Shown here in pieces: positions 34,178-45,446 of a stretch of 64,000 nt of DNA. The notes beneath the pieces were generated by a model. It had not been told where the DNA came from. It saw nothing but the letters and a program-made list of their open reading frames with translations, and made no database searches. Positions within the stretch are counted from its first letter, which is position 1. Each line of letters starts with the position of its first letter. A program made the position numbers and the translations under genes. Source of the stretch: Brasenia schreberi (Eukaryota; Streptophyta; Magnoliopsida; Nymphaeales; Cabombaceae); assembly GCA_036023115.1 (NCBI GenBank), contig JAYKKT010000080.1, positions 9,880,501 to 9,944,500 on the forward strand, read 5' to 3'.

Positions 34178-35023
34178 CAACACTCGCATTGCTGGACAGG
34201 CACCAGGAACATGGTACTTGAAATGTAACCTAGAAAGCCAGTATCGAACGAAGGTATTCAAATTGTCTGCTTCCAAAGCCAACTCAAAATTTTCCTTTGC
34301 TGCCTATGTCCATAAGCAAAACATAAGCCATATGCTACACACAGACCCTCCCTTAGGCATAGACAGGGACACACTACTATCTTTTGATATTGCAACAGGT
34401 ACATCCAACCTTGTGAATGTGATAACCCTAGGTGGAGAACATATACACGATGGAGAATTTATTAAGACTGGACAATAGAAGGCAAATAGAAGAACGTCAA
34501 AATCAATAATCCATATAGCCACAAACTTTACAAACAAAAGCACCACCTCCTTTTGTTGAAACTATCAGATGAACTGCACAGTATAGAATGAATAAATGAT
34601 GGCAACCATATCTATGACAGACACAGAAAAAAAAGGACATGGAATATTTGGACCTTTTCTGAACTATCATAACCTGTGTAAATTCTTGGCCCATTGAACC
34701 CCCATATAAGAATGTGAACTCTCTATGTACAAGCTACCAAGAGAAGAGGAACAAGCCGACGGTCTTTGATGTCGGCATAGTCGATGACTCTGTCAACCTC
34801 CTTCAAAGCACTCCACCCTTTGGCGATGAACTCCATGGCCTGTTTGTTTCTGCTGTGAATTCCCCCTTTCTTGAAACAAGAAAAATGAAGCAAAACCACT
34901 GAGCGAAACCTATCGATATCTTGCCCGATCAAATTTACGAATAAGAGGAAGGTAGAAAACCTGAATGTTGATGGGGAGGTGAAAAACATGATGTTGAGTA
35001 GAAACAAGGAGAAGCCTCAACAT
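34178..35023 (-). CDS. Sel1-repeat protein gene, first three coding exons (3' part missing)
   Basis: Three minus-strand exons join in phase. Exon 1 is 35023-34961, starting [14 protein letters not shown], an organelle-targeting-like N-terminus. Exon 2 is 34869-34738 ([37 protein letters not shown]). Exon 3 is 34303 to about 34178 ([36 protein letters not shown]). Donors at 34960 and 34737 start with GT; acceptors at 34870 and 34304 end with AG, the first behind a polypyrimidine tract. The blocks match the start of a plant Sel1-like (HCP-like, TPR-related) repeat protein. The Sel1 units that should follow are absent: sequence decays after GAC and a TIR element begins 160 bp on. Either the gene is truncated or its later exons lie beyond the transposon nest. 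Function of the family is not well defined. Confidence 0.75.
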
Positions 35024-35457
35024 CTGCTGGACCAGCACGATATGTCTCCTCCTTTCAGACTAAGCCTCACTTGGGATTATTTCTCTATGTTCCCCTTCTC
35101 CCCAGCAGAAGAAGAAAACCGCCGTTGTACAAAAACAAGACCAAATTCGCAACTATTGGAAGCCAGAAACCTCTTCTTTTTTTTGGTGCGTGTGTGAGAG
35201 AGAGAGAAAGAGAGGGACGAACCGGTTGAAGGCAGGCAGGAAGGAAAGGTTAAGGGTGTTGGAACTCCGGACTGGCTGGGTGCGGCGGGGTGATTCGTAA
35301 TGCGGCCGGCCGCTGGATCTTGGGGTTTGTTCGCAATCCGCAGCCCCATGGTGTGAAGGAACAGACGAAAATGAATCAAACCAGGGCGGTGTGGTTGGTT
35401 CTATCAGTTGTGTGATTTGGTTCTAATTTGTTTGGATAGGGTTTGCATCTTTCAACT
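35024..35457 (-). promoter_or_regulatory. 5' flank of the Sel1-type gene
   Basis: Upstream of the exon 1 ATG, the minus strand has a CT-rich run (about 35190-35215) and a GC-richer block (35270-35345) with GGCCGGCCGC, as in plant promoter/5' UTR regions. No clear TATA box placed. Confidence 0.4.
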
Positions 35458-35507
35458 TTTATATATATATATATATATAGATAGAGAAAAAGAGAGAGAG
35501 AGAGGAG
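35458..35507. repeat. (AT)n/(GA)n compound microsatellite
   Basis: TA units pass into GATA and GA units. Confidence 0.9.
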
Positions 35508-37195
35508 TACTCACATTTAATGCACAACCGTACATATTCTTTTCATTTCAAAATTTCATCGTTGATCTTACTTGTTGAACGTTGAAATTCAATGTTTAAA
35601 TAAATTTAATAATGAATTGAATTGAACATGTTCCACTGTGTTCGCACATAGACATACATATATACCTGATAAAATCCTGACATGGGATGAATAGATCTCA
35701 TGACCCGTAATAATTTCATGTGTTCTTCTTTTCCAAATCTTATTAATCTCCCAACACTTTTTCAAATTCTTTTCATTTCTTCTTTCTTGAGCATGAATAT
35801 CAATTTTTTTATTACATTCAAAAGACTGATGTAAAAACATCATAAGCATCCCTTCTAGCTATTTACTTTGTGGCATTATCAATGCCAGGAACCGAATTAA
35901 TTTTTGTATTATTACCAGCTATAACTTTTTAGGTTTGTCCGTCATGACATAATATGGGTATAATTTTGCTTCATATTGATTATTTCTTATATAATATAAC
36001 TGCTATATATCGGTACAATATTAAAATATATAGAACCAGGATTCAGAATCAAACTAAACCCAAACCAATGGCTTTGTTTGGTCTGTTTCTATGTATTATA
36101 ATTGTTAGGCTCGGTTCTGAAAAAATTGAGAATAGGTTATATTGATTTGGTTCAAGGTTAAATATCGAATTGAGCCAAACCAGGCCACCGATTAGTGCTA
36201 ATGCAATTCCTATTTAAGGCCTATTAAATGTTTAAAGTATGTCCACATTTATGTTAAGAAGATCACATGAAGAGGAGCTTTGTTTAGCAAGAGTGCCAAG
36301 GCACGCTCTTCTAACTTTGCCTCATTTCTAAGGATTTGGAACCTCCAAATGCCACAAAAGATTTGAAACTTCAACTGTTCATTACTCTTATAAGGAAATA
36401 AACTTTTAAGGCTGGTAAACGAGCCCATTAGGGGCTGTTTATCCATGGCCCATGCGAAACACGAGATCTGTACGGCTTGGGCTGCTGCATTGTGCCCCTG
36501 AGGCACACAGCCGGATGCCACATTTTTAATTCATTTTGGCCATGTAGGCACATGACCGGCCTGTCTTTGTGCATGGGGTGGGCATGCTTGCCACCTTTTG
36601 TGGTTTCGGTTCTCATGGGCCGTTGATGTGATTAAGGGGTGTTTGGTTACGAGGCCTGGGACAACAAAACTAGATTTAAGTCTGAATTATTATCATAATT
36701 AAATACAACACAATAAAAGGCAGGGTCTCCGATTTGAGGGCCATCAAGGGCCCCATTCTTGAGTTGGAACTAAGGGCTCTAGTTCTATTGTCCTCCTCTT
36801 GCAATCAAACACCTCCTAAGGCTGTTCATGGCTAATTTTTCAACTTAAAATGTTCTTTTCGGCTCATTTCTTCATGTGAGTCATGCCAAACATGTTAATG
36901 AACATGACCCAAGTTAGATTAAGATGCTCCTTGTAATTAAAAGTTTTACCAATAGTTTTACCTGTGATTTTGAGTAGAGAATGAATTCCCTAACTAGAGA
37001 TCAAGTAGATTTTTGTTGGGTACAAATTTTTTTGTTAAAAAATAGAATAATTGATCCTCCATCGACATTTATATCCACCCAATTAGTTAGATATACACAC
37101 ATATATATATATATATATAGTCTCGATTCTAGGAATCCACCAAAATAGAGAACCACAAGAAACCTATTATGATTGTTCAAATCTTTTTAATGATA
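35508..37195. other. no gene seen
   Basis: Non-coding AT-rich sequence. 36250-36620 is GC-richer with 60-90 codon frames but no motif. A short (AT)n run lies at 37094-37120. Confidence 0.4.
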
Positions 37196-38532
37196 ACTCT
37201 ACCCATATAAGGGATGATCCTTGTATGGCCTGTCCCAAGCCCAGATAAAGGAGGGTTGTATTAGGCTTTCGATAGTCAGCGTAAAACTTTATCGGATTTT
37301 TATACCATGTATTGCACAAATTATGAGTATTGTGTTGGGGCGTCCCCTCTTAGCGACGTGCTGCAGAGCCCAAATGCAGTTAAAAGTAAGCAAGGGCTAC
37401 TACATTTTCACCAGAATATAGTAAATAAATTGCAGAGAGGCTTCCCACATCATGGACGGGTGTGGGTAAAGAAATCAGTCCCGCTATATTGCCGCCTAAA
37501 TGTAGTGAATAAATTATAGAGAGGGTTTCCCCATTTTCAATATGGACGGATGCGGGAGGTAAGGAAGCTAGTCTTAGATAACAAAATTCGTATTGGTTCT
37601 TGGAATATTGGAACATTGTCCAGTAAGCTAATGGAGATGATAAATACTATGATTCAGAGAAGGATTTATATTCTATGTTTACAAGAGACAAAGTGGGTTA
37701 GAGAAAAAGCAAAGGAGATTGAGGATATAGGTTTTAAATTATGGTACTCAGATAAGGACAAGGCTCGAAACAGAGTTGATATTATCATAAATAAAGATTT
37801 AAAGGATAGTGTAGTAGATATACAACGATATGGTGACCGAATCATGATGTTGAAATTAGTGTTAGGAGCAGAAGTTTTGAATATAGTTTGTGCTTACGCA
37901 CCCAAGTAGGACTAGAAGATAGTATAAAGACAGTTTTTTGGAAACAAAGAATTCCACAAAGGGAGATGATTTGTTTAGGAAGAGACTTAAATGGATGTAT
38001 CAGTAAAGGGGCATTAGGATATCAAGGTATTCATGGAAACTTTGGTTTTGGGAATATAAATGAGGAAGGTAGGGAGATTTTAAATTTTGCTATGGCATTT
38101 TTTATCTCTTTATAGTGAATACAATCTTCTAAAAATGAGATGAACATTTAATTACTTATAAGAGTGGCTTATCACAAACACAAATTGATTAATTTATTTG
38201 TAGAAAAAAAGATAGGGCATATTGTAAAGATTGCAAGGTAATTCCAGGAGAAAGCTTAACCAGCCGACATTGACTTTTAGTTATAGATTTACAAATAAAA
38301 AATGGACAAAGAAGAAAAGAGTGTATCGAGCTATTCAGACTAAATGGTGGAACCTCAAAAGCGAGAAAGAATATATATTTAAACAGAAAGTCCTTCAAAG
38401 AGATGCTTGGAATTATGTTGGTACACCTTGTGATATGTAGAATAATATGACTATACATATTAGGAAAGTGGTGAAAGATGTGTTAGGTGAATCTAAGTGA
38501 GGTGTACTAGTACAAAAAGAAGCTTGGTGGTG
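37196..38532 (+). mobile_element. RTE LINE, 5' half (split by an insertion)
   Basis: Starts at the family 5' end (ACTCTACCCATATAAGGGAT), with the leader motifs CCCAAGCCCAGATAAAGGAG and GCGACGTGCTGCAGAGCC. It then encodes the start of the AP-type endonuclease: IRIGSWNIGTLSSKLMEM, ILCLQETKWVREKAKEIE, INKDLKDSVVDIQRYGDR, LNIVCAYAP, and GRDLNGCISKGALGYQGIHG. Frameshifts and stops are present (for example after CAYAPK). The element resumes at 40949 after a 2.4-kb insertion. Confidence 0.9.
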
Positions 38533-40943
38533 TGTAGATGCAAAATTTTATTTTGAGTCTATGTAAAGACTTGAAATCAAATTCACAAACTACGTCGTAT
38601 GCGCGAGCGTGCAAGCTAGTTTGCTTAAACTAGCAAAGATGATTTTTAACTTCTATAATGATTGTGGGTAAGTAAATTCTTTCTAACGTAGACCTTCTTT
38701 AATTGATGCTCAAGGGTCAACCTAGACACTTTGAGAATTGTTTTAGGTCCGGTGTGTTTTAAAATCCAATTTAAAATCCCAAAACTTAACAAAAATCCTG
38801 GACTTAGCTTTTGGAATGAAAATGTTTCAAAGTTATTAAAAACAGAAACTGGTTTTCTTTTCAGAAACTTGTTTTTGAGTTTTTTCGATAGCTTCTCAAT
38901 CTCCAAAAATAGTAAAAATTTTATAGGAACAGAGGTTGATATAGAGATCTAGGAACTATTTTTATTCTGATTTTAAGTATTGTATATGTGCATAATTAAA
39001 TTAGATAATGAACCTCACTCAGACATTTGGGACAAATTTGTGATAGAAATATAGAGATTTAGAAAAATGATTGTATCTTAGTGCACAGATCTCCGATTTC
39101 AATGAACTTGGTTTTATTGGAAAGTTATGAATCTCATCTTTCCAATGGGATCATTTTTAATGAAATTGGTTCACTATAGACAAAGTTATAGGATGATACT
39201 CAACCTCTATTATAGGAAATACAGGTATGACAAACTCTATTATAATTTTACCCGATCTTCTCCGATTTTATTTATGAGGTTGTACGGTCCTAAAATTCTT
39301 GAACATTTTATTAAAAATCGGTATGTGTGTGTAGATTAGGTGTGCAAAGTTTTGGTGTATTCAGAATAGAGAGCAAGGTATTAAAAATCAAACATCAGAC
39401 ATATACAAGATGTAGAAAAGAGTTTTTCGGGTTTACAACATACATTAATGCATTTCGTCTAAATTTAAAAGGCAATTCATAATAATTAAAATGTAAATAG
39501 CTAAGGAAAGTATGATTATAGCTTAAGTATAGAGGTGATTAGGATATATAAGAGCTTATAATGTCTATTGGGTTAGGAGAAATCAAAAATCAAATACATA
39601 ACATGCATCTAATAAATATAAAAGAAATTGGGTTGTACAACCCTTAACTATTACATCAAGAATGGAGTCAGTTGCTCCTTAATTATAACTCCTTTTGAAT
39701 TGAATGAAAGTAGAGAAGAAATAAATTTGAAAAAGAGGAGAAGAATTGACCTTGATCTTGAAGCTCCTTGGTGAGTTGATGAAGATGGCTTGGGAAGGGG
39801 GCGGCACTTCCACTCTCTTCCTTCTCTCTCTCTTTCTCTCCCTCATTTGTAGGCTTTCCTCTCTTTCCTCACTTCTCTTCAATGCCTCAAACCCAGCTCC
39901 AAGGCCTCTTTTTTATAGATTTCAAGGGGGCCTCTAGGGCCTTTCACAGTTTTGGTTTATGGGTCATTCCACCTCAATTTGATCCAAAAGTTGGCCCATT
40001 GCTGCACATGAGTGCATATGGGCTGGGGGGAGGGTCCCCTCTTGGTCCATGTGGGCTTAGTGTAGCCCACATGGTCCAACCTTTCATTTGATCAAGGCTA
40101 GGAGTGGTTGAGCCACTCTAACCAACGTGTTTGTTTGGCTCGATCTTGGTATTCTTTTGACTTCCATTGGCAGCCCTAGGTAAGATGCCTTGGCTTGAAT
40201 CATCTAGGCACCTTTACACCCTTGAACGTGACCTTGCTCATGTGCTATCTTGGGCTGGGTTGATGAAATTGTTTGGACTTGAAACTTGACTTGAAGTCTT
40301 TCTTGACTAGGAGTTGGGTAAGCCTTGTCTTGTTTGACCTTGAATGCATTTTCTCTTTAGATGAAGATCTGATTCCTCTTAGGATCGAATTGGGATCCAG
40401 CTTGATTTGGTCTTGACTTTAACTCTTGGTGTGGTCTTCATTTGTTGGGTGTGTATGGTCTTGATCTTAGCCACTTGGCGTGAGTCTTGTCTTGTCTAGC
40501 TGGTCTTGACTTGAATCAAACCGTGTACTTTGGCCATGCCTTCATTAGTCCTTTGGCTTGAATTTGAGACTTGAATTAACCTTGGAGTTGAATTGGCTCA
40601 AACTTGGTTTGGGATGAACCCTGCTTGATTTTGAGATTGGGGTTTGACAGTTGCTTGTGCCTTGACCAATTTTTTGCTTCGAGTTTGGCTACACCTTGCC
40701 CTGAATCATCTGCGTTGCTTTTGCGGAGTCATCCTTATCTCCTATTTATTCGGGCTTCGCTCCATCTTTGGGCAAATCAGCACCTTTTTAATTGCAAAAC
40801 TCGATTTTGTAACCTTAGGTTTAAAAACATTTTAATTTCAAAATGTTGTTTTTGGGATTTTTATGAAATTCATAGGCTGTGCTCAAATCATGGATTTAAA
40901 ATAGGCCTAGATTTGTTTTGAAAAATATTTTAGGATGCTTACA
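38533..40943 (-). mobile_element. 2.4-kb solo-LTR-like insertion
   Basis: Interrupts the RTE coding sequence exactly. Flanks repeat TGGTG (38528-38532 and 40944-40948), a perfect 5-bp TSD. The insert starts TGTAGATGC and ends GGATGCTTACA, so its ends are TGTA...TACA. No retroviral coding region is inside. On the minus strand a TATA-like CTATAAAAAAGAGG lies near 39905-39917, followed by a purine-rich GAGAGAGAAAG tract (39820-39850). This is promoter/R-region organisation, so I infer a solo LTR in minus orientation of a long-LTR element, probably Gypsy. A non-autonomous LTR-less form cannot be excluded. 40200-40650 is rich in CTTGACTTGA-like runs. Confidence 0.75.
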
Positions 40944-40948
40944 TGGTG

Positions 40949-41969
40949 GGGTGAAGGAGTGTAAAATAAAATCAAGGGAAAGAGGGCATGTTACAAATTA
41001 CATTATGCTAAGAAAAGTAGTGAAACTTTAGAGGCTTACAAGAAAGCAAAAAAGGAAGTAAAAAAGAACGTTAGTGAAGCAAAAGTTAAAATTGGGAGGA
41101 TTTATTTAAAAAACTCAACTCAAAAGAGGGTGAAAGAGATATTTTTAGGATAGCTATGCCTAGAGATAAAAAAACTAAGGATCTTAATTCTGTTAGATGC
41201 ATCAAAAACGAGGATAAAAAAATTCTATTGGCAAATGATGATATAAGAAATAGATGGAAAAACTATTTTTATAAGCTTTTTAATGAAAATAAAGATGTTA
41301 GTATTAGTTTAGGAGAGTTAGTCAAATAAAAAAAGTATATAAACTACAATTTCTACCGACATATTCAAAAGAATGAAGTCAAAGAGGCTCTTAAACATAT
41401 GAAGGGTGGTAAATCGGTAGGACTAGGCACTATTCCTATAAAAGTTTAGAAAATTCTAAGAGAAACAGGAATCACTTGGCTCATAAGACTATTTAATGAA
41501 ATATGGTTAAGCCAAAAGATGCCCTTGGAATGAAGAGCGAGTACACTTATACCCATATATAAGAACAAGGGAGACATTCAAAATTGTGTGAATTATCGGG
41601 TTATCAAGTTAATGAGTCATACTATGAAATTGTGGGAAAGAATTATCGAACATAGGTTAAGACAAGTACTGAGTACAATAGATAATCAATTTGGATTCAT
41701 GCCAAGCAGATCTATTGTTGAAGCAATTAACCTTTTGAGACGTCTTATGAAACATTTTAGAGCTAAAAAGAAAGACATTCACATGATATTTATTGATATA
41801 GAAAAAGCTTATAATAGGGTGGTACTAGGAGAGGTTTTTGGAGAACCTTTGAATAAAGAGATATCCCATTGACATACATAAGCCTTATAAGAGACATGTA
41901 CGATGGTACAAAAACATGTGTAAGGACTCATGAAGGAATGACAGACTTCTTTGAAGTTAATATTGGGTA
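40949..41969 (+). mobile_element. RTE LINE, continuation (endonuclease end and RT start)
   Basis: Resumes in the same LINE: KACYKLHYAKKSSETLEAYK-type linker, then the RT N-terminal part with GDIQNCVNYRVIKLMSHTMK, LWERIIEHRLRQVLSTIDNQ, FGFMPSRSIVEAINLLRRLM and MIFIDIEKAYNRV. It stops abruptly at 41969 within FFEVNIG, before the RT active site, so the 3' end and TTG tail were deleted. No 3' TSD is visible. Confidence 0.88.
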
Positions 41970-42384
41970 AGCAGATGCATTCCTACTGACTGTGTGAGAA
42001 AATACTGGTTGTAGGGGCCTTTGTACCCTTATTAGTTATGACCAAAGACTTCATAGCTAAGCTAAGAATCAGTCTACCCTAAAAGTAAGAGCTTGGAAGG
42101 TGGTACCGTGGTAGCAGCTCGGTTTAAGCTTGAAATGGTGCATTTCTATCTGCAAAGACAACTGCTTGGATATTATTACTAATGAAGCCTTCAGCATGCA
42201 GACTAGTGCTCCATTGTTCAGGAGAACATGTTGGAATGATATAACGTTCATATGAGTTTTGACAATGTGAGATTATGATGATTATCTATTATGAGCTTAT
42301 GGTAAGACAATCTTTCAAGAATTCTTTCAAGTTTTTTTTGTCCCTTTTAACATGGGTGTTAAGGTCATATTGAGTATTTAGTTC
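41970..42384. other. no gene seen
   Basis: Non-coding flank between the LINE break and the next LTR element. Confidence 0.4.
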
Positions 42385-42389
42385 AACTA

Positions 42390-42456
42390 TAATGCGGACA
42401 TCAAAGATAAAAAAATAGAAAACTGGAAAAAAACCAACTCATATCTCAAGAACAAG

Positions 42457-42524
<68 letters not shown>

Positions 42525-43036
42525 CTAGGAATTATTGTAATGTTGAGAATATTATAGAATACAACGGCATTGCTTAGAACATTAACTATCTAAGTGAAAC
42601 CTCAGGACCAGTAACACGATCCAAGTCAAGCATGTACAGATCCAACTTAGAAAGATTTTATAAATGATCTTTCAATCCAGTACCAGCTAATTACTATGCT
42701 CACTAATGAATCGTTTGACCATTAAATCAGGCTCATTTCTTCTAGTTTGTAGGATAACCATGTAATATTAGTTCTTAGGTGCTATTTCCAACTTGTTTAA
42801 TGCCTATTATTATTGCTCTGTAATCTCTATTTAAGCCATTGATTGAGAGGTTTTTTGGTGGAGGCTTTTGTTGTTTGAAAGTATTTCTTCCCTTATCTCA
42901 TCTAAACTCGGTTAACTTGGGTTTAATGGCGATTACCAAATTCATTGCCTTTATCTGTCCCGATTGTGATGGAGAATTCCAGAAAGACTAGAAACTGTTA
43001 TAACCAGAACACCTGATAACTTATTGGTTCACATCA
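42390..43036 (+). repeat. 5' LTR of the 42.4-kb element
   Basis: 647 bp; holds a (TA)n microsatellite (about 42463-42519) that the 3' LTR lacks. Confidence 0.92.
42463..42519. repeat. (TA)n microsatellite
   Basis: About 28 TA units inside the 5' LTR only. Confidence 0.95.
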
Positions 43037-43840
43037 TTTGGTGCTTTCATTGAGATCCTATTCATTGCAAAAGCAATCTCTTCACAAGCCTAAACTTGTG
43101 GTACCGTTCCAATCTAGTCCTACAATCATGTCTACCTCTAATGCATTGGGTTTCCACTCCTAATCCATTAGAAGGTAAAGGGTTGTCCTTTGAAGATACC
43201 ATCTCGAATAGAATTATCCAATGACAAGAACATATGCAAAAGTAGTCATCATCCCATCAAAAGAAAGTATGTTGAAGAATCCATGCAGATGTACACATGC
43301 AATCAATCTACCAAATATTACATTCGTTTTGGATATGGATACAAACTCATTGATTCTCCATATGTTTACAAAGAAAGCACTAAAGAACCTATAAACATGC
43401 TAAGTATACTAGTGAACACTCTACTGAATCTAGGAAGGTTTCAAGCTCCGTTGAAAACCTTTATGCAAACCCAGAACAAGTTTTAGACAGACTTACTACT
43501 GAGTCTAATGTCAATCAAGTAACCAAACTAGTTACCAAAGATTATGGAGTGGTGGACATCAAGTCAACCATAGGAACAACACAATATGTTTCTAATAAAT
43601 AGGACACACACACCCGACTTGATTTAAGCTACTTGGAATTACACCATAGATGGACCTCAGTTTAATAAACTTACTATGGTAACAAGGATGTTTGAAGAAC
43701 AATTACAACCTTCACTTATCCCTTTTCCTCTCTAGAAAACAAGCAAGAAACATTGATAATCAATAGGCAATCTCAAGACAGAAATCTTATCAGGCAAATC
43801 TTTCTTTTATAATATGGAATTCTGGTCACCATCATTTGTA
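43037..43840 (+). other. interior of the small LTR element, left part
   Basis: Begins with the PBS (43037-43054). A 98-codon frame at 43190-43486 has no motif I can name; it may be residual gag. Confidence 0.5.
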
Positions 43841-43902
43841 CAACAACAACAACTAAGCCTTTTCCCATACTAGATGGGGTCGGCTACATGAATTCTTTGT
43901 TT

Positions 43903-44922
43903 TCACAGATCCCTATCGTGTGCCATGTTAGCAGTTAACTCACAATAAGCTAGATCATTCTTTATTGTTTCTTTCCAACACTTTTGTGGTCGTCCTCTAC
44001 CTCTTTTAATACTTTCCAAATTTAGTTTTTCTAACTTTCTTACAGGTTCTTCTTTTGATCTTCTTTCTATATGTCCAAACCATCTTAAACGATGTTCTCT
44101 CATTTTATCCTCTATTGGTGCCACTCTTAATTTGTTTCTAATAGCCTCATTATGTATACGGTCTTTTCTTGTATGACCACTCATCCATCTCAACATCTTT
44201 ATTTCTATCACAAACATCTTTTGTACATGTTGATGATTAACTGCCCAACACTCAGAACCATAAAGCATGGCAGGCCTAATTGCTGCTCTATAATATTTAC
44301 CTTTTAATTTTAATGGTCTCTTCTTATCACAAAGAATACTTGATGCTCCTCTCCATTTTAACCAACCAGCATTAATTCTATGTGTAACATCTCCATCGAT
44401 TCTTCCATCACTTTGAAAAATTGATCCTAGGTATTTAAAACTTTCCTTTTGGGGAATGCAATGTGTGCCAATTTTAATTTCTATGTCCTCTGAAGTAGCC
44501 AAATGATCAAACTTATATTTCATATATTCTGTCTTTGTTCTACTAAGTCGGAGGCCTTTGCTTTCTAATGTTTCTCTCCATAGTTCCAATTTTCTATTAA
44601 CTTTTTCCTTAGACTCCTCCACTAATACAATGTCATCTGCAAATAGCATACACCAAGGTACTTCATCTTGAATATGTTTTGTTAACTCATCCATCACCAT
44701 TATAAATAAGTATGGACTTAAAGTTGATCCTTGATGTAACCCAATATTAACTTCAAAGAAGTCTGTCGTTCCTTCATGAGTCCTCACACATGTTTTTGCA
44801 CCATCATACATGTCTCTTATAAGGTTAATATATGTCAATGGGATACCTCTTTTTTCCAAAGTTCTCCAAAGAACCTCCCTTGATACCCTATCATAAGCTT
44901 TTTCTAGATCAATAAATATCAT
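43903..44922 (-). CDS. RTE reverse transcriptase, C-terminal half
   Basis: 339 open codons. Motifs in order: [20 protein letters not shown] (palm motif A), [32 protein letters not shown] (motif B), [12 protein letters not shown] (catalytic Asp-Asp intact at about 44635), [23 protein letters not shown], then the RTE-specific tail [40 protein letters not shown]. As in other RTE elements there is no RNase H domain. It makes cDNA at a nicked target in the nucleus. It is separated from the preceding frame (44919-45185) only by the poly-A frameshift. Confidence 0.93.
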   Translation of the reverse strand: MIFIDLEKAYDRVSREVLWRTLEKRGIPLTYINLIRDMYDGAKTCVRTHEGTTDFFEVNIGLHQGSTLSPYLFIMVMDELTKHIQDEVPWCMLFADDIVLVEESKEKVNRKLELWRETLESKGLRLSRTKTEYMKYKFDHLATSEDIEIKIGTHCIPQKESFKYLGSIFQSDGRIDGDVTHRINAGWLKWRGASSILCDKKRPLKLKGKYYRAAIRPAMLYGSECWAVNHQHVQKMFVIEIKMLRWMSGHTRKDRIHNEAIRNKLRVAPIEDKMREHRLRWFGHIERRSKEEPVRKLEKLNLESIKRGRGRPQKCWKETIKNDLAYCELTANMAHDRDL

Positions 44923-45185
44923 GTGAAGGTCTTTTTTTTTTCTCTAAAATGTTCCATAAGACATCTCAAAAGGTGAATTGCTTCAATAGTAGATCTGCCT
45001 GGCATAAATCCAAATTGGTTCTCTGTTGTACTTGATACTTGTCTTAACCTACGTTCGATAATTCTTTCCCATAATTTCATAGTATGACTCATTAACTTCA
45101 TACCTCGATAATTCGCACAATTTTGAATGTCTACCTTGTTCTTATATATGGGTATAAGTGTACTTGCTCTCCATTCCTCGGGCAT
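44919..45185 (-). pseudogene. RTE reverse transcriptase, N-terminal segment (frameshifted)
   Basis: 88 open codons: MPEEWRASTLIPIYKNKVDI, NCANYRGMKLMSHTMKLWER, QFGFMPGRSTIEAIHLLRCL. Upstream codons continue to 45445 through TGA stops at W or R positions (IGITWLTRLFNEI, KNEVKEALKHMKSGKSVGPD). Belongs to the same polyprotein as the frames on both sides. Confidence 0.88.
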
Positions 45186-45446
45186 CTTTTGGTTTTTTCA
45201 TATTTCATTAAATAGTCTTGTGAGCCAAGTGATTCCTATTTCTCCTAGTATTTTCCAAACTTCTATAGGAATATTATCTGGTCCTACCGATTTACCACTC
45301 TTCATATGTTTAAGAGCCTCTTTGACTTCATTCTTTTGAATACGTCAGTAGAAATTGTGATTTATATACTTTTCTGATTTGGCTAAATCTCCTAAAATAA
45401 TACTAACATCTTTATTTTCATTAAAAAGATTATAAAAATAGTTTTT

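Noticed and set aside
34152..34478. 108-codon plus-strand frame
   Set aside because: It is antisense to exon 3 of the Sel1-type gene, which has clear family motifs and in-phase splice sites.
36249..36616. Overlapping minus-strand frames of 62-90 codons as genes
   Set aside because: Both share the same GC-richer stretch, no motif, no splice partners.
38533..40943. Host intron or unrelated spacer inside the LINE
   Set aside because: The 5-bp TSD and TGTA...TACA ends mark an insertion of LTR type.
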